Source: an uncultured Emergencia sp. (lineage in GTDB: Bacteria; Bacillota; Clostridia; Peptostreptococcales; Anaerovoracaceae). Taken from it: 32,857 bases of DNA. Below the pieces are notes generated by a model. That model worked only from the letters and a program-made list of their open reading frames with translations. It did not search any database and was not told the DNA's origin. The first letter of the stretch is position 1. Every line of letters starts with the position of its first letter. Of the stretch, positions 15,989 through 23,154 are shown one piece after another. Location: contig CALLDR010000061.1 of the NCBI GenBank assembly GCA_937997955.1, positions 1 through 32,857 of the forward strand, written 5' to 3'. The position numbers and the translations under genes were made by a program.

Positions 15989-16798
15989 ATGAAGAGAAAA
16001 ATTCTGACTGCCGTTTTGGCAGTGTGCTTGTCGGTGACAGCTTTGCCTTTCGCGACGGTGGAGGCAGATGCCTACAGCGAAGGCGCTACTTACCGGGGCA
16101 GCGACTGCACTGACAATGAGAATGCGGAGGCCGCTATCGACTATCTGATGGCCCGCTATCCCCACGGCAAGGCCTTTGACAGCGCCGGCACCTGTTGGGG
16201 CTATGCTGTAAAGATCAACGAGCTTCTGGCTGACGACAACAAGACCAGCTATTACAACGGACTTCGGTTCACGAAAGCCAACTTTAAGAAAAAATGTCTG
16301 AACGCTAAGGCGGGAACCCATATACGCTTTTCCCACGGCAGCTCTTTTAACGGGGGTTACGGCCACTCGGTAGTATTGCTGAAGGTGGACGAGGACAAAG
16401 TGATCTGGGCGGACAACAACTACTACGCGTACAATACGGTATGCTATTACCAGGGCACCATGAACGATTTCTACAAGTGCTACGGCCAGTACGAGTATAT
16501 CAACATGGTATCAAAGCCGACCAAATACAAGGTCTACGTAACGCCGAGAGTGGCGGCAAAGGTATTGAAGCCGTCGGGAAACATACGTCTGACCTGGCTG
16601 AGATCATCAGGAGCCGAAGGGTATCAGATCTACCGAAGCTATTCCAAAGACGGTGATTACAAGCTGATTGGAGAAGTGGAAGGAGATACTTACCGGTATA
16701 CAGACGATTCCGTTAAATCCGGCAAAAAAGCCTGGTACAAGGTGAGAGCCGTCAGAGAAAACGGAAATAAGATGAGCAGCGCGGTTACGGTGAATTAA
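15989..16798 (+). CDS. Secreted papain-like cysteine peptidase-like protein with one FN3 domain
   Basis: A 269-residue exported paralogue of the 6204-7331 product. The signal peptide is MKRK plus a hydrophobic stretch with a likely cut near residue 28 (EADA). The candidate catalytic residues sit at identical positions in both proteins: Cys69 (TCWGYA), His126 (YGHSVVLLKV) and Asp142/Asn143 (VIWADNNY), and the first ~175 residues align without gaps. One FN3-like repeat follows (~185-266; LTWLRSSGAEGYQIYRSYSK); the second FN3 and acidic tail of the paralogue are absent. AGGAGG precedes the ATG. It has its own promoter and terminator. Function is unknown; peptidase or amidase action on surface polymers or host peptides is a guess. 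Confidence 0.75.
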   Translation: MKRKILTAVLAVCLSVTALPFATVEADAYSEGATYRGSDCTDNENAEAAIDYLMARYPHGKAFDSAGTCWGYAVKINELLADDNKTSYYNGLRFTKANFKKKCLNAKAGTHIRFSHGSSFNGGYGHSVVLLKVDEDKVIWADNNYYAYNTVCYYQGTMNDFYKCYGQYEYINMVSKPTKYKVYVTPRVAAKVLKPSGNIRLTWLRSSGAEGYQIYRSYSKDGDYKLIGEVEGDTYRYTDDSVKSGKKAWYKVRAVRENGNKMSSAVTVN

Positions 16799-16829
16799 GG
16801 CGGCGCCTGCAAAAGTAAACAAGATGAGC

Positions 16830-16874
16830 AAGGACTGTCCCGCAGCGCAGAGCGCTGATAGGGCAGTCCTTTTG
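16830..16874 (+). terminator. Rho-independent terminator
   Basis: AAGGACTG-T-CCC (16830-16841) pairs with GGGCAGTCCTT (16861-16871) with one bulge; an inner AGCGC/GCGCT stem lies between, and TTTT follows. It ends the second secreted-protein transcript. Confidence 0.8.
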
Positions 16875-16889
16875 TACTTGTTTAAATTT

Positions 16890-16970
16890 TCGCTTGTTTT
16901 TTGTGAAAATTATATTGTTTTTTACTCATATTTTGTGAAAATAGAGTTTAAAATCGCTATTTTTTTGTGA
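16890..16970 (+). repeat. Three direct repeats at exact 32-bp period
   Basis: TTTTGTGA occurs at 16899-16906, 16931-16938 and 16963-16970. The first two continue as AAAAT. Copies one and three share a longer 17-base block (TCGCTTGTTTTTTGTGA at 16890 and TCGCTATTTTTTTGTGA at 16954). They lie just upstream of the promoter of the DUF4143 ATPase, on one face of the helix (about three turns). Confidence 0.7.
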
Positions 16971-16975
16971 TAGCA

Positions 16976-17004
16976 TTGATATTTCAATGGAAATGGCTTA
17001 TACT
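16976..17004 (+). promoter_or_regulatory. Sigma-A promoter of the DUF4143 ATPase
   Basis: TTGATA (16976-16981), 17 bases, TATACT (16999-17004). The third TTTTGTGA repeat ends six bases before the -35. Confidence 0.65.
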
Positions 17005-17032
17005 ATAAGAGAAGAGAAAAGGAGTGTAGCAT

Positions 17033-18370
17033 ATGCTGTATTTAAAACGAAAAATAGATGCCTTTTTTATGAAGTGGAAGCAAGCTGAACATAAGAAGCC
17101 CTTGATTGTAAAAGGAGCCAGGCAGGTGGGAAAAACAGCGTCTGTCCTGAGATTCGCAAAAGCAAATTACAACAGCATCGTGTATATAAATTTTGTTGAA
17201 GAACCAAAGTATAAGATGATTACGGCTGACGGATATGGTGTTGACCAAATTATCAAGAATATCTCGATGCTGGATCCGTCGAAACATTTTTTGCCAGGAG
17301 AAACTTTGATCTTCTTTGATGAACTTCAGGATTTTCCTGATATTTCGACGTCCTTGAAATTCTTTGCTATTGACGGGCGCTTTGATGTGATTGCCAGCGG
17401 CTCATTGTTGGGAATTCACTACAGAAAAATTGAAAGCAACAGCGTAGGTTATAAGATTGATTATGTGATGCGCTCTCTTGACTTTGAGGAATTTCTCTGG
17501 GCTAAGGGCTATGATGACAGTTTTTCTGAGGAGCTGTTCGCTTGCATGTGTGATTTAAAACCCCTCAGTAAAGCTCAGTTGTCTGTATACAATTCGCTTT
17601 TTCTGGATTACTGCGTGCTCGGTGGTATGCCGGCAGTGGTGAGAGAGTATATCGAAAGAGGTACCTTCGAGGGCTCATTAGACACCCAGCGGCAGTTGAT
17701 TGCCGATTATAAAGAAGACATTCGGAAGTATGCAGATGGCATGGATCAGACACGAATCCTGAATGTGTTTAACCATATACCGGCGCAGCTTGCCAGGGAG
17801 AATAAGAAGTTTCAGATATCAAAAGTCGCATCTGGCGCTCGTTTTCGGGACTACCGCGGGTGTATTGAATGGCTTTGTGATGCGGGGATCGTAAATATCT
17901 GTTACGGTATGAATTTTCCGGAGCTGCCGCTAAAAGGAAACTATGATGAAAAAAAGTACAAATTATACTTTGCGGATACGGGTCTTCTGGTCGCCATGCT
18001 AGACGAAGAAGCGCAGGAAGATCTGCGGGCGAATAGAAACCTGGGCGTTTACAAAGGCGCACTCTATGAGAACATCGTTGGCGAGGCATTGGTAAAAAGC
18101 GGGTATGAGCTTTTCTACTATAAGAGGAATGATTCAACGTTAGAAGAGGACTTTTTCCTTCGCACTGCGTCGGAACTGCTCCCTGTAGAGGTAAAATCTG
18201 GGGGAGGGCGAAGCAAATCGCTGCAAACTTTGATCAGCAGCGATAAATATGGAGATATATCCCGTGGAATCAAGCTGGCCCACAGCAATATTGGCTGTAA
18301 CGGCCAAATTATCACGTTTCCGTATTTCTGTGCGTTTCTTTTGAAACGGTATTTGAAAGAAATGAAATAA
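17033..18370 (+). CDS. AAA ATPase with DUF4143 (AAA_14 family)
   Basis: A 445-residue ATPase. The N-terminal AAA_14 domain has Walker A GARQVGKT (residues 28-35), Walker B LIFFDELQ (92-99) and a sensor segment IASGSLLG. The C-terminal DUF4143 region follows (~190-375) and a PD-(D/E)xK-like segment LPVEVKSGGG occurs near residue 388. Members are common, multi-copy and variably distributed in gut anaerobes; their role is not established, though the nuclease-like C-terminus suggests nucleic-acid work. AAAGGAG precedes the ATG. It is monocistronic, with its own promoter and terminator, and shares the lower GC of the neighbouring island, so it may be horizontally acquired. Confidence 0.85.
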   Translation: MLYLKRKIDAFFMKWKQAEHKKPLIVKGARQVGKTASVLRFAKANYNSIVYINFVEEPKYKMITADGYGVDQIIKNISMLDPSKHFLPGETLIFFDELQDFPDISTSLKFFAIDGRFDVIASGSLLGIHYRKIESNSVGYKIDYVMRSLDFEEFLWAKGYDDSFSEELFACMCDLKPLSKAQLSVYNSLFLDYCVLGGMPAVVREYIERGTFEGSLDTQRQLIADYKEDIRKYADGMDQTRILNVFNHIPAQLARENKKFQISKVASGARFRDYRGCIEWLCDAGIVNICYGMNFPELPLKGNYDEKKYKLYFADTGLLVAMLDEEAQEDLRANRNLGVYKGALYENIVGEALVKSGYELFYYKRNDSTLEEDFFLRTASELLPVEVKSGGGRSKSLQTLISSDKYGDISRGIKLAHSNIGCNGQIITFPYFCAFLLKRYLKEMK

Positions 18371-18386
18371 TTATAACTAATTATAT

Positions 18387-18435
18387 AAAAAAGGTTCTCA
18401 TGAATCCGAAGTGAATCAGTCAGGAGAACCTTTTT
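18387..18435. terminator. Bidirectional terminator between convergent genes
   Basis: AAAAAAGGTTCTC (18387-18399) pairs with GAGAACCTTTTT (18424-18435), giving an A-run and T-run on opposite sides, so it can serve both the ATPase (+) and the SEC-C gene (-). Confidence 0.8.
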
Positions 18436-18468
18436 GATTAATTTATTTTGTTCTTATTTCTTAGCGGG

Positions 18469-18966
18469 CTAGGCTCTCCCGCAGCACTTCTTATATTTCT
18501 TGCCGCTTCCGCAAGGGCAAGGATCGTTTCTGCCGGGCTTCTTTTCTACATGGACCGTCTTGGAACGCTTGTAGGCTTTGACGATCTCCAGCCGCTTTTC
18601 CTCGCTGAGCACGTCCTCCCAGGCAGGGATGGTGAACAGATAGTCGGCTTCAGCCTTCAGCATGTTGAAGAACAGCTTTTCAAAGTCGATGTCCAGGTTG
18701 ATGGCGGTATCGTCGGTGACGGACTCCAAATCCAGCTCCGCGTTGAGGCTGCTGTTGATGCCGTCCAGGAAACCGACGAAAATCGTCTTGTTGCACTGAA
18801 ATTTCTCAACCAGCTCGGCCACGGTGCCTGTCATATGCTCCGCGGGATTCTCCAGAATATGGGTGTACAGCTTGGTCTCTGTCTCCGCGTACTCCTTCCA
18901 GAACGCCTCAAAGGTCTCCTCCGTCTGGTTGTCGATCAGATTTTTCCAATCTTCATATAAACTCAT
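18469..18966 (-). CDS. SEC-C metal-binding domain protein
   Basis: A 165-residue protein whose C-terminus is a complete SEC-C zinc-binding motif (GRNDPCPCGSGKKYKKCC, residues ~146-163; CPC...CC ligands). This is the same motif that ends SecA. The N-terminal ~130 residues are acidic and helical and match no family I recognise. SEC-C-only proteins probably bind ribosomes or SecB-like partners, but this one has no assigned role. AGGAGG precedes the ATG (TAGGAGGAAGTTTTAC). It follows homoserine dehydrogenase on the same strand with a 68-base gap containing a tandem repeat; cotranscription is possible. Confidence 0.85.
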   Translation of the reverse strand: MSLYEDWKNLIDNQTEETFEAFWKEYAETETKLYTHILENPAEHMTGTVAELVEKFQCNKTIFVGFLDGINSSLNAELDLESVTDDTAINLDIDFEKLFFNMLKAEADYLFTIPAWEDVLSEEKRLEIVKAYKRSKTVHVEKKPGRNDPCPCGSGKKYKKCCGRA

Positions 18967-19015
18967 GTAAAACTTCCTCCTATTTTACAAATATTACGGG
19001 TCTTTTATTACGGCT

Positions 19016-19042
19016 GTTACAGCTATTACAGCTATTACAGCT
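19016..19042 (-). repeat. 9-bp tandem repeat spanning the hom stop codon
   Basis: Three consecutive 9-base units, read on the plus strand as (G/A)TTACAGCT, at 19016-19024, 19025-19033 and 19034-19042. Read along hom, this makes in-frame CTG TAA TAG repeats, so several stop codons follow one another. Confidence 0.8.
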
Positions 19043-20000
19043 CTTTCGCGATCGCCAGAATGTCGCCTACGATAGCGCTGCCGGTTGGAAGAGCGCCCGC
19101 GCCTTTGCCGTAGAACATGACTTCATCTACCGCGTTGCCGGTTACGTAGATGGCGTTGAACTCGTTGGACACGCCGGCCAGAGGATGGGAGTTTTCGATC
19201 TCCATCGGCTTGACGCTGTATTCCACCGTGTCTCCGGCGCGCTTCGCCTGGGCGATCAGCTTGATCTTGCAGCCCTTAGCCTTTGCCGCATCGATATCGT
19301 CCATGGTGATCTTGCTGATGCCGACGGTAGGAATCTCTGTCGGCGGTACATATTTGTCAAAGCACAGAGCCATGAGGATGGACAGCTTGTTCGCCACGTC
19401 GATGCCCTCCACGTCAGCAGTCGGGTCAGCCTCCGCGAAGCCCTTTGCCTGAGCGTCCTTCAGCACGTCCGCATAGTCCAGGCCCAGATCTGTCATCTTT
19501 GTCAAGATGTAGTTGGTCGTACCGTTGAGGATACCCATGACCTCCGTGAACTCGTTGCCGGCCAGGGCTTCCTGAATCGCTGTCAGGGCAGGGATACCGC
19601 CGCCTACGCTGGCTTCAAAGCGGAATGCCACGCCGTGCTCGGCAGCCGTTTTCTGCAGTTTGTCAAAGTTAGCGGCAACAGCGGCTTTGTTCGGGGTAAC
19701 GACGCTCTTGCCGTTTTCCATGGCAGTCAGCATGAAAGTAGTAGAAGGTTCGATGCCGCCCAGGGATTCTACTACGATATCGATCTCAGGGTCTTTTAAA
19801 ATATCGTCAGGATTCTGTGTCGTGCAGGACTCCGGCAGGCCCAGGGTTTTCAGCCTGTCCATGTTCTTCTCCAGAACCCGTACGACTTTGATCTCTCTTC
19901 CAATTCTCTTCTCAATCAATTCCTTGTTCATGTCCAGAATCTGGTAGGTTCCTCCGCCCACCGTACCCAGACCGAGTATTCCGATTTTTACTGTCTTCAT
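19035..20000 (-). CDS. hom: Homoserine dehydrogenase, short form without ACT domain
   Basis: A 321-residue enzyme reducing aspartate semialdehyde to homoserine with NAD(P)H, on the threonine/methionine pathway. The nucleotide loop is GILGLGTVGGGTYQ (residues 7-20); substrate-binding motifs are SVGGGIPALTAIQ, GILNGTTNYILT and KGFAEADPTADVEGIDVANK. The usual Gram-positive enzyme is ~430 residues with a C-terminal ACT domain for threonine feedback; this one ends right after the catalytic domain (AIVGDILAIAKEL). The start at 20000 has AAGGAGG upstream and begins MKTVKIGILG; the in-frame ATG at 20018 lies before that site. A SEC-C gene follows on the same strand. Confidence 0.95.
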   Translation of the reverse strand: MKTVKIGILGLGTVGGGTYQILDMNKELIEKRIGREIKVVRVLEKNMDRLKTLGLPESCTTQNPDDILKDPEIDIVVESLGGIEPSTTFMLTAMENGKSVVTPNKAAVAANFDKLQKTAAEHGVAFRFEASVGGGIPALTAIQEALAGNEFTEVMGILNGTTNYILTKMTDLGLDYADVLKDAQAKGFAEADPTADVEGIDVANKLSILMALCFDKYVPPTEIPTVGISKITMDDIDAAKAKGCKIKLIAQAKRAGDTVEYSVKPMEIENSHPLAGVSNEFNAIYVTGNAVDEVMFYGKGAGALPTGSAIVGDILAIAKEL

Positions 20001-20035
20001 AACAGCCTCCTTGTACAAAATTTACGCTTTAAAAA

Positions 20036-20064
20036 ATTATATACTAAAATTCGTTTTTTGTCTT
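20036..20064 (-). promoter_or_regulatory. Probable promoter of hom
   Basis: On the minus strand: AAGACA (20064-20059), 17 bases, TATAAT (20041-20036). The -10 is perfect and the -35 is four of six. The region 20001-20121 is otherwise AT-rich intergenic; for the divergent trmL only a weak TTTAAA-N17-TATGAT (20063-20091) is visible. Confidence 0.55.
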
Positions 20065-20121
20065 TAAATTTTTGCAAAAAACCTTTATGATGTTAGAGGA
20101 CTTGTTTTTTAGGAGGAAAAG

Positions 20122-20592
20122 ATGTCACTGCATATCGTTTTTGTTGAACCTGAGATACCGCCGAACACCGGAAATATCGCCAGGACCTGCGCCGCTACGG
20201 ACACCTGTCTGCATCTGGTGGAGCCGCTGGGCTTTTCCATCGACGACAAGGCAGTCAGAAGGGCGGGGCTGGACTACTGGCCTTACGTAAAGCTGGAGGT
20301 GCATCAGAGCCTGGACGCCTTTATGGAAAAATACGGAGATCACAATATGTATCTGGCGACGACCAAAGGCGGCAGGCTGTACACAGAGCCTTCCTACCAG
20401 GACGAGGATATGATTTTGTTCGGCCGCGAAACAGCCGGCCTTCCCAAGTCCTTTATCGAAGCCCATCGGGAACAGGCCGTCAGAATCCCCATGAGCGAAA
20501 GCACCCGTCTGCGGTCGTTCAATCTTTCTAATTCTGCCAATATCATCCTATTTGAGGCGCTGAGGCAATTAAACTTTCCAGGTTTGAAATAG
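20122..20592 (+). CDS. trmL: tRNA (cytidine(34)-2'-O)-methyltransferase
   Basis: A 156-residue SPOUT-class RNA methyltransferase of the TrmL (YibK) type, which 2'-O-methylates the wobble base of tRNA-Leu isoacceptors. It begins with VFVEPEIPPNTGNIARTCAA (motif 1, conserved N and R) and carries FGRETAGLP and the knotted SAM-binding C-terminus IPMSESTRLRSFNLSNSANI followed by ILFEA. Length is typical of the minimal family. AGGAGG precedes the ATG. It is transcribed towards rpoN, whose promoter overlaps its 3' end. Confidence 0.92.
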   Translation: MSLHIVFVEPEIPPNTGNIARTCAATDTCLHLVEPLGFSIDDKAVRRAGLDYWPYVKLEVHQSLDAFMEKYGDHNMYLATTKGGRLYTEPSYQDEDMILFGRETAGLPKSFIEAHREQAVRIPMSESTRLRSFNLSNSANIILFEALRQLNFPGLK

Positions 20593-20595
20593 GCG

Positions 20596-20625
20596 TTGAA
20601 ATAAACCGTTTCTTTATGGTATACT
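20596..20625 (+). promoter_or_regulatory. Promoter of rpoN
   Basis: TTGAAA (20596-20601), 18 bases, TATACT (20620-20625), with a TGG extended -10 element. Predicted start about 15 bases before the rpoN coding start region's ribosome site. Confidence 0.6.
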
Positions 20626-20647
20626 ATTTGCATAGGAGATGGGAAAA

Positions 20648-22009
20648 ATGAAACTAGGTTACGAGCTTACAATTGAACAGACCCAAAAACTTTCCATGAC
20701 GCCAGAGCTGATACAGGCCATCCAGATTCTGCAGTTCAACAATCAGGAGCTGGTGGACTATGTACAGAATGAGCTGATGGAGAATCCCGTGCTGGAAGCG
20801 GAGAAAAGCTATGACGCGCAGGAAGTGGATATCAGGGAGAAAATCAGAGAAGCGGACTACGAGGAGCAGAGCTTTCGCCAGTGGGAGTATGCTCCTGACG
20901 ACGACGATGACTACACCTACGAACAGTACGCCTGGGAAGAGGACACGCTGACAGACTATCTGCTCAGCCAGCTGCAGTTTTCCAAGCTGAAGGACCCGAA
21001 GGCGAAGATCGGCCGCTATATCATCGAGGCCATCGACGATAACGGTTATCTGACCGTGTCTGTAGAGGAGATCGCGAAGGCCTTTCACGAGGATACGGAT
21101 ATTGTAGAGGAGACACTGAGCTTTATCCAGACCTTTGAACCTTCCGGCGTGGCTGCGCGGAACCTGCGCGAATGTCTGATCATTCAGCTGGCCGCCAAAG
21201 GCCTTTTGACCGATGAAATCGAGTATATCATTGAGAACATGCTGGAAGATCTGGCGAACAACCGGATCGCGTTTATCGCCAAGACCCTGGGCATCAAGAA
21301 CCAGGAGGTTCAGCAGATCGCCGATCTGATCAGGACCCTGGAGCCGAAGCCGGGCAGGCTGTTTTCTTCCGGCGAGGCTATCCGCTACGTGGTGCCGGAT
21401 ATCTTTGTAGAGAAGGTCAACGACGAATACGTAGTCACCAACAACGACACCAGCGTGCCGAAGCTGATGGTCAGCTCCTATTACAACAAGCTGACCGCGG
21501 AAGCCAGCAAGGACGAGGAACTGAACAAATATCTCAACGACCGTTTTAACGCCGCTGTATGGCTGATCCGAAGCATCGAACAGCGGAAGCAGACCATATA
21601 TAACGTGGCTGACGCCGTGGTAAAGTATCAGCAGGAGTTCTTTGACAAAGGCGAAAAGTTCCTGAAGACCCTGACCTTGAAGCAGATCGCTGACGAGATC
21701 GGCGTCCACGAGTCTACGGTCAGCCGTTCCATCAACGGCAAATACATGCAGAGCCCCCGAGGCGTATTTGAAATGAAGTACTTTTTCTCCAGCGGAGTGA
21801 CCGGCGGAGACGGAGGCGGCGTTTCATCTAACAGCGTCAAATCCATCATCAAAGAGATCATCTCTGGCGAAGACCCGAGAAAACCGTACAGCGACCAGGA
21901 TATGGTAGCCATCTTGAAGGAAAAGGGCATCGACATATCCCGCAGAACCGTGGCAAAGTACAGAGAAGGTATGAATATACTGTCTTCTTCCAAGAGAAGG
22001 AGATTCTAG
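20648..22009 (+). CDS. rpoN: RNA polymerase sigma-54 factor
   Basis: A 453-residue sigma-54 (SigL). Region I is the Gln-rich activator-interacting N-terminus (LTIEQTQKLSMTPELIQAIQ, ILQFNNQELVDYVQNELMENP), region II is an acidic linker (APDDDDDYTYEQYAWEED), and region III ends with the DNA-binding helix-turn-helix (LTLKQIADEIGVHESTVSRS) and the RpoN box SRRTVAKYR. Start 20648 is nine bases after AGGAG; the in-frame ATG at 20639 directly abuts it. The glycolytic gapA follows after 49 bases on the same strand, with no CggR-type repressor gene between. Sigma-54 needs enhancer-binding activators, none of which is in this window. Confidence 0.96.
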   Translation: MKLGYELTIEQTQKLSMTPELIQAIQILQFNNQELVDYVQNELMENPVLEAEKSYDAQEVDIREKIREADYEEQSFRQWEYAPDDDDDYTYEQYAWEEDTLTDYLLSQLQFSKLKDPKAKIGRYIIEAIDDNGYLTVSVEEIAKAFHEDTDIVEETLSFIQTFEPSGVAARNLRECLIIQLAAKGLLTDEIEYIIENMLEDLANNRIAFIAKTLGIKNQEVQQIADLIRTLEPKPGRLFSSGEAIRYVVPDIFVEKVNDEYVVTNNDTSVPKLMVSSYYNKLTAEASKDEELNKYLNDRFNAAVWLIRSIEQRKQTIYNVADAVVKYQQEFFDKGEKFLKTLTLKQIADEIGVHESTVSRSINGKYMQSPRGVFEMKYFFSSGVTGGDGGGVSSNSVKSIIKEIISGEDPRKPYSDQDMVAILKEKGIDISRRTVAKYREGMNILSSSKRRRF

Positions 22010-22058
22010 TAAATATAATAATATAACTTTAATCCAAAAAGAGATATGGAGGTAAATT

Positions 22059-23078
22059 ATGGCAATTAAAGTTGGTATTAGTGGATTCGGAAGAATCGGA
22101 AGAGTGGTAATCAGAGCAGCGATGGACATGCCGGATATCGAGATCGCCGGCATCAACGTCCGTAACGCGGACATCGACTATCTGATCTATATGCTGAAGT
22201 ATGACACCACCTTCGGACGCTTTCCGAAGAGCCTGGAGAAGTATGAGGGCGGCATCGTCATCGACGGAAAAAAGGTTCCTGTTTACAGCGAATCTGAAGC
22301 GAAGAACATTCCATGGGAAAGATGCGGAGCCGAATACATAGTTGAAGCTACCGGAGCCTATACTACTACAGAAAAGGCTATGGACCACATCAAAGCCGGA
22401 GCGAAGAAGGTCATCATTTCCGCGCCTGCGAAGGACAAGACGACCCCGACCTTCGTCTTTGGCGTCAACTCAGATGAATATACCAGCGATATGGACGTAG
22501 TTTCCAATGCGTCCTGCACCACCAACTGCCTGGCGCCGCTGTGCAAGGTACTGGAAGATAACTTTGGCATCGAACAGGGACTGATGTCCACCATCCACTC
22601 TGCTACAGCAAAGCAGAAGGTGGTAGACGCACGTTCCATGAAGGACTGGAGAACCGGCAGAAGCGTGTTTGGTAATGTCATTCCTTCCACCACCGGCGCG
22701 GCGAAGGCCGTAGGACTGGTCATTCCGTCCCTGGCGGGAAAGATGACAGGCATCTCCTACAGAGTGCCTACCGCAGATGTATCCGTTATCGACCTGAACG
22801 TAGTGCTGAAGAAGTCCGCGTCCTATGACGCCATCTGCAGGGCGGTCAAGAAGGCTTCCGAAACCTACCTTCACGGCGTCATCGAATATGTAGATGACGA
22901 AGTGGTTTCCGGAGACTTCGTGGGAGATCCGCACACCTCGATCTTTGACGCCAGAGAGGGCATCGAGCTGAACGACAAGTTCTTTAAGCTGATCGCCTTC
23001 TACGACAACGAGTACGGTTATTCCAGCAAGACACTGGAGCTGATCCGTCACATGTACGACGTTGACAACGCGAAATAG
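22059..23078 (+). CDS. gapA: Glyceraldehyde-3-phosphate dehydrogenase, type I
   Basis: A 339-residue glycolytic enzyme, oxidising glyceraldehyde-3-phosphate to 1,3-bisphosphoglycerate. The dinucleotide loop is GISGFGRIGR (residues 6-15), the catalytic motif is SNASCTTNCLAP with Cys153, and the general base is His180 (STIHSATAKQ). The Asp that usually follows INxx (IND, which favours NAD) is replaced: residues read GIN33-V34-R35-NAD, which could relax cofactor choice towards NADP (see findings). The S-loop (KDWRTGRSVFGNVIPSTTGA) resembles the E. coli GapA subgroup more than Bacillus GapA. GGAGG lies before the ATG. It heads the gapA-pgk-tpiA-secG run. Confidence 0.96.
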   Translation: MAIKVGISGFGRIGRVVIRAAMDMPDIEIAGINVRNADIDYLIYMLKYDTTFGRFPKSLEKYEGGIVIDGKKVPVYSESEAKNIPWERCGAEYIVEATGAYTTTEKAMDHIKAGAKKVIISAPAKDKTTPTFVFGVNSDEYTSDMDVVSNASCTTNCLAPLCKVLEDNFGIEQGLMSTIHSATAKQKVVDARSMKDWRTGRSVFGNVIPSTTGAAKAVGLVIPSLAGKMTGISYRVPTADVSVIDLNVVLKKSASYDAICRAVKKASETYLHGVIEYVDDEVVSGDFVGDPHTSIFDAREGIELNDKFFKLIAFYDNEYGYSSKTLELIRHMYDVDNAK

Positions 23079-23094
23079 ACTTTGATTTTTCATG

Positions 23095-23121
23095 GGGAAA
23101 TGCTGCGGCGCGGCATTTCCC
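23095..23121 (+). other. Intercistronic stem-loop between gapA and pgk
   Basis: GGGAAATGC (23095-23103) pairs perfectly with GCATTTCCC (23113-23121) around a GC-rich 9-base loop. No T-run follows, so it is not a standard terminator; it is placed where an mRNA-stability or processing hairpin would be. Confidence 0.7.
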
Positions 23122-23154
23122 TGCAGTTTATGGAAATAAAGAGGTAGAAAAGAA

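Noticed and set aside
15901..16113. Open frame whose ATG sits at the predicted transcription start of the second secreted gene (a possible leaderless peptide)
   Set aside because: It runs out of frame into the signal-peptide coding region and its translation is not protein-like; the ATG placement is probably chance.
16880..16985. CRISPR array reading of the 32-bp periodic repeats
   Set aside because: The shared core is only 8-12 bases, three copies, and sits at a promoter; repeats are too short for CRISPR.
20654..21709. Minus-strand open frame of 351 codons opposite rpoN
   Set aside because: Antisense to a well-supported sigma-54 gene, low-complexity hydrophobic translation, no ribosome site or domain.
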